Assembly: GCA_002436105.1 (NCBI GenBank)
Contig: DIXU01000008.1
Span: forward strand, 1-64,000
Reading direction: 5' to 3'
DNA from: Candidatus Aminicenantes bacterium UBA6072
Lineage (GTDB): Bacteria; Acidobacteriota; Aminicenantia; UBA2199
DNA: 64,000 nucleotides
The notes beneath the pieces were generated by a model. It ran no database searches. It saw nothing but the letters and a program-made list of their open reading frames with translations, and had not been told where the DNA came from. Both the position numbers and the translations under genes were made by a program. Below, in pieces: positions 61,801-64,000 of this stretch. Each line of letters opens with the position of its first letter. Positions within the stretch are counted from its first letter, which is position 1.

Positions 61801-63347
61801 ACGCGACATTCCACATTACTGCTCCGCTCACATTAACCATCTCCGGCACCATCACCTGCGAGGAAGCACCGCTGGCTGGTGTGGTTATGAACGGCCTGCC
61901 CGGCAACCCGGCTACTAACCCGGCGGGATTCTATTCCGCCACCGTCGACTTCAACTGGACGGGCACCGTTACGCCCACGCTGTCCGGTTACACATTTACC
62001 CCGACCAGCCGCAGCTATAGCAACATCACTAATCCTCAAACCGACCAAGATTACACCGCTGCCCTGGTCCCCTCCCTGGAACTGACCGTGCCCAACGGCT
62101 GGGAGCACTGGACAATAGGCAGCACCAAGGCCATCACATGGAACGCGGTAAACTACACGGGCACGGTGCGCCTGGTGCTGTTCAAGAACGGCGTCAGGTT
62201 CGGCAACATCGTCGCCAACATCCCGGCGTCGGCCGGTTCCTACTCCTGGACCGTAGGCCAGACCTTTGACAGCGGCATGGCGCCCGAGGGCTCCGACTAC
62301 CGCCTGTACCTACGCAGTACCGACAACACCATCGTCGACCCCAGCGATTACCGGCTGGGGCTGATCGAGCCGGCGCAGCTGGAAGTGACCTCGCCCAACG
62401 GCGGCGAGAGCTGGGAGCTGGGCACAACCCAGAACATCACCTGGAACGCCAACGGCTACACCGGTACCGTGCGTCTGATCCTGTTCCAGAAGGCAACCAA
62501 GGTGGGGCAGATCGTGGCCAACCTACCGGCCGACCAAGGCAGTTACGCTTGGACCGTGGGCACGCACCAGGCTGGCACCGCGACGGCGGGCATCAACTAC
62601 TCTATCCGGTTGCAGGCCGGGGACAGCTCGCAGGACGACTTCAGCGATGGCCCGCTGACTCTTATTGAAAATGAAGCCCTTATCGTCGACCACCACCATA
62701 CAACTCTGAACATCATCCCTTCCCAGTGGCTAGAGCAAGCCAGGCAGCACAGGCTGCTGGTGCTGAGCGCCTTGGGCAACGACTCAGTCACCTTGGGGCT
62801 GAGGATGAACGGGAATATTGATGCTCGGCTGGTAACCACGCAAACTCCTAATGAACTCGGGCTGATGGTGCTGGAAGGGAGCTGGCTGCCGCAGGGCGCG
62901 GCGCTCGATGCGCAGGAGTGGCGCTGGAACCTGGAGCGGACCATATTGGAGAGCCAGGCTACTGTGGTATTGATCCGCCCCGACGAACAGGCGCTTTTGA
63001 CAGACAGGCTCGATGCCTCAAGCTATCTGAAGGCGATCGATGAACTATCAAGCCGCCTGCCCGGAGTTAAACTAGCTTGCTCGACGGTGGGCATGGACGA
63101 GCCGAACGACATTCTGGCGAAGTTCAACCGCCAGGTGCGGGAGTTGGTACTGCAGAACGAGGGCCTCCTGCTCGACATAGCCGATATCGAGAGCTGGCAT
63201 TCTGGCGAGCAGGCGTTGAAGGATGATACAGCGGTGAGCCACCCAGCTTACCGCGCCACAGTTGGAGCGCCGGCAAGCGAGAACTTAGCCAACCAAGGTG
63301 CGGCCATGTGGTGGTTGTTGGCCAGAATGACCGGTTGGGAGGGATAA
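58845..63347 (+). CDS. Secreted mosaic: metallo-beta-lactamase, lamin-tail, repeat modules and SGNH-like domain
   Basis: 1500 aa. A signal peptide (1-27) is followed by a ComEC/Rec2-type metallo-beta-lactamase domain (about 28-365) with IHYINVQQGQSTLI, SHRDTDH (about 88-94), SGDMGG and HVGHHGSESSTN (about 244). A fibronectin-type module follows (about 374-465), then lamin-tail domain 1 (469-630), a SPNGGE-W repeat module (635-730), lamin-tail domain 2 (734-900), a second repeat module, a carboxypeptidase-regulatory-like module (about 992-1075), two more repeat modules, and a C-terminal SGNH-hydrolase-like domain (about 1279-1500, with LLLDIADIESWH). It may act on extracellular nucleic acid or polymer. 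Codon use shifts to GC-rich near 61830. Confidence 0.82.
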   Translation: MNHHLKNLILMPMILLMVLVFSAFLWGQHLEIHYINVQQGQSTLIIGPDGTTILLDGGYETKGTTRVAPYLQSLGITTSQILDYIIASHRDTDHFVGLTEVINYGYDALHVYDNGSDKTNTYVEAFLTAAATTTAGSVVPLAVGTVINLGDGATATCVAANGSVIGTGAVPGGQANENDRSICLLIKYNNFDFLISGDMGGGDEDTACTDRSTSQINLETPTIAAIMPAGINPLLSEYGVEVLHVGHHGSESSTNSDYMNISTPMVGCISVGAGQATSYQHPRIAVVDNVLLAGGTCITAPAALVLQTEEGNPAGASTSYSGYCVGNILITTDGINSYSVSADGDVSQGPDERTAAGLPATFELEEYTAIDNAPIIYSVHDEGTTFSSTQIKWSTNETGDSEVWYGTTSGSYPNMMGDNTQILNHQLSLSSLTESTTYFYVVKSTDATAHKTTSPEYTFTTSSTTVSGIRFSEVFYDTPGTDSLEEWIELSNSSSGTVDISGYQITDNNGSGATYTIPAGNSMAPNSKFTIAVNSGGFTALYGYAADLYGSIPGLNNDGDALILKDSGGVEIDAVAWEGGASAGIPTGWGSDTLPSAPTGSTIMRTDVTSDTNTYIDWEVVGSNGNPEVQPVIEASITITAPNGGENWVIGSSHDITWIYAGTVGNVSIDYSIDSGSNWISIISNTENDGLYSWTIPDDASTTCLVRVQETDGSPTDNSDAVFSIITTPPPSNIVISEVYYDTIGTDSIEEWIELHNKSALTVDISGWTITDNYPAGGHITIPASTTMAPYSYFTVAANSGGFTNLYGYEADYYYGTAVALGNSGDALVLRNSLSSVLDVVSYEGGTSEGLPTGWGSTTLPSASTGSTIVRSDVNVDTDTYADWTTAGSNGNPQVQPVAASITVTSPNGGETWFYGENHEITWASTGIVGNVDIKYSIDFGSNWIPIATDTENDGSYSWIIPSSTPADCYVQVQEHVDGNPSDISDATFHITAPLTLTISGTITCEEAPLAGVVMNGLPGNPATNPAGFYSATVDFNWTGTVTPTLSGYTFTPTSRSYSNITNPQTDQDYTAALVPSLELTVPNGWEHWTIGSTKAITWNAVNYTGTVRLVLFKNGVRFGNIVANIPASAGSYSWTVGQTFDSGMAPEGSDYRLYLRSTDNTIVDPSDYRLGLIEPAQLEVTSPNGGESWELGTTQNITWNANGYTGTVRLILFQKATKVGQIVANLPADQGSYAWTVGTHQAGTATAGINYSIRLQAGDSSQDDFSDGPLTLIENEALIVDHHHTTLNIIPSQWLEQARQHRLLVLSALGNDSVTLGLRMNGNIDARLVTTQTPNELGLMVLEGSWLPQGAALDAQEWRWNLERTILESQATVVLIRPDEQALLTDRLDASSYLKAIDELSSRLPGVKLACSTVGMDEPNDILAKFNRQVRELVLQNEGLLLDIADIESWHSGEQALKDDTAVSHPAYRATVGAPASENLANQGAAMWWLLARMTGWEG

Positions 63348-63447
63348 AGGAGCGAGGGCCTCTATATTTATTATCGACACAATAAAATTGCATTGAATTC
63401 ACAACAACTTGATAGGGGTGTTTTTTTCCCTATGAGATACGGAAAAG

Positions 63448-63489
63448 GTACTGCCTAATGGCGAGGGCCGACTAACCATGATGGAGGGG
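63448..63489. repeat. Dispersed 42-bp motif, copy 2
   Basis: Related to 52441-52482 (about 80% identity). It sits between the convergent 1500-aa gene and the primase gene and is followed by an imperfect hairpin (63501-63535, tgacaaaaa...tttttgtca). No gene is seen in 63348-63598. Confidence 0.6.
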
Positions 63490-63598
63490 AGCAGGATGAT
63501 CATGACAAAAAGGACACTTTCCTGTTTTTGTCACAAAGAACAATATTTAAGTGGAAAAACTCCTAAACTGTCATAGTTGTCCTGATTATCCTGATCGG

Positions 63599-64000
63599 TT
63601 ACTCCCCATCCTTATCCTTAGAAGGCAGTTCAGGTTCTAACCCCTTGTCAAACACTGGGCTCAAGCCGAAGTAAATAACATGGCCGCCCCGCCTTTCCTT
63701 TTTATAACCTAAACGTTCAAGTGTTTCCGAAAACTGACGTTGGGAATAAATAATTTGTTCCCCGGTTTTTATGGCCCAGGTTTTATAGTCATAATAAAGC
63801 CTTCCACCCTGACAGGAATGACCGGGACCCTCTTCGTACATGGCTGCTACGAATCGGGCTACCGGATTCTGAGCTTGTCGATATGAGGCGGTAGCTGAAG
63901 CTACCTTTTCATTTTTCCCTAGCCCTTCGGCAGCGGCTAGCTTGGCCCCCTCGATCAGCCAATTCAGAATCCCAGGCCATTCATGGACTAACTCGGCTTC
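63599..64000 (-). CDS. C-terminus of a P4/D5-type primase-helicase (partial)
   Basis: The frame is open from the window edge (first codon at 64000) to a TAA at 63599-63601, giving 133 residues of an incomplete protein. It reads HEWPGILNWLIEGAKLA, then ATASYRQAQNPVARFVAAMYEE and a winged-helix-like end. That matches the C-terminus of phage/plasmid primase-helicases (P4 alpha, D5 N family), where this region follows the helicase core. It would replicate or help excise the mobile element. An internal ATG at 63841 is not the real start. Confidence 0.8.
   Translation of the reverse strand, partial: EAELVHEWPGILNWLIEGAKLAAAEGLGKNEKVASATASYRQAQNPVARFVAAMYEEGPGHSCQGGRLYYDYKTWAIKTGEQIIYSQRQFSETLERLGYKKERRGGHVIYFGLSPVFDKGLEPELPSKDKDGE

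Noticed and set aside
44818..64000. Complete prophage
   Set aside because: An integrase and a P4-type primase fragment are present, but no capsid, terminase, portal, tail or lysis genes are seen in this window.

Overview
The window looks like chromosomal DNA of a GC-rich diderm (Gram-negative type) bacterium carrying an integrated island. Outer-membrane traits are a lytic transglycosylase MltA, a tail-specific protease and a C-terminal beta-barrel protein. Gene content (methylmalonyl-CoA genes, GH57 amylase, AmmeMemoRadiSam genes, hydrolytic functions) and the many degenerate short-unit repeat arrays between genes remind me of Acidobacteriota/Candidatus Aminicenantes-like genomes. That placement comes from memory and is not proven by the sequence.

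Layout. 1-9.2 kb (mostly minus strand): tRNA-Arg; a ribbon-helix-helix regulator with a phosphate-type ABC transporter pstC-pstA-pstB (no pstS or phoU here); dnaG-rpoD; a PKD/beta-barrel surface protein. 9.2-13.7 kb (+): a tightly coupled operon of a zinc-ribbon membrane protein, a DUF2207-like membrane protein ending in a Cys-Ala repeat tail, a membrane-anchored radical SAM enzyme with PqqD-like and SPASM regions, and a dGTPase-like HD hydrolase. 13.7-44.5 kb: housekeeping and metabolic genes including ispG-trxC, hsp20, meaB-mce-GH57, a YfcC-like permease, a spermidine-synthase-like membrane protein, prc, a DEAH-type helicase with a THUMP methyltransferase, mltA, serA-thiD-FAD protein, an acyl-AMP ligase, an IMPACT protein, Memo-AMMECR1 plus radical SAM, a carboxyltransferase subunit and a saccharopine-dehydrogenase-type enzyme. 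44.7-64 kb: a tRNA-Thr gene followed by a tyrosine integrase and a compositionally mosaic, lower-GC island that runs off the window.

Island cargo looks like defence or conflict systems. There is a three-gene unit (radical SAM, small protein, Mrr-like/NACHT STAND ATPase). A second group holds a giant alpha/beta-hydrolase-CHAT protease, small ORFs and a metallophosphoesterase. A 1500-residue secreted metallo-beta-lactamase/lamin-tail/SGNH mosaic protein and the C-terminus of a P4-type primase-helicase complete it. The primase fragment and tRNA-adjacent integrase suggest an integrative mobile element.

Two genome-wide habits are visible. First, many operon-leading genes have a sigma-70-like promoter whose -10 box ends only 5-8 nt before the start codon, with no Shine-Dalgarno, which predicts leaderless mRNAs; genes inside operons usually have a GGAGG-like site or ATGA overlaps. 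Second, host intergenic regions are filled with imperfect tandem arrays of mostly 7-bp units, often arranged as nested inverted pairs. Twice such an array supplies a TTGTCA -35 box.
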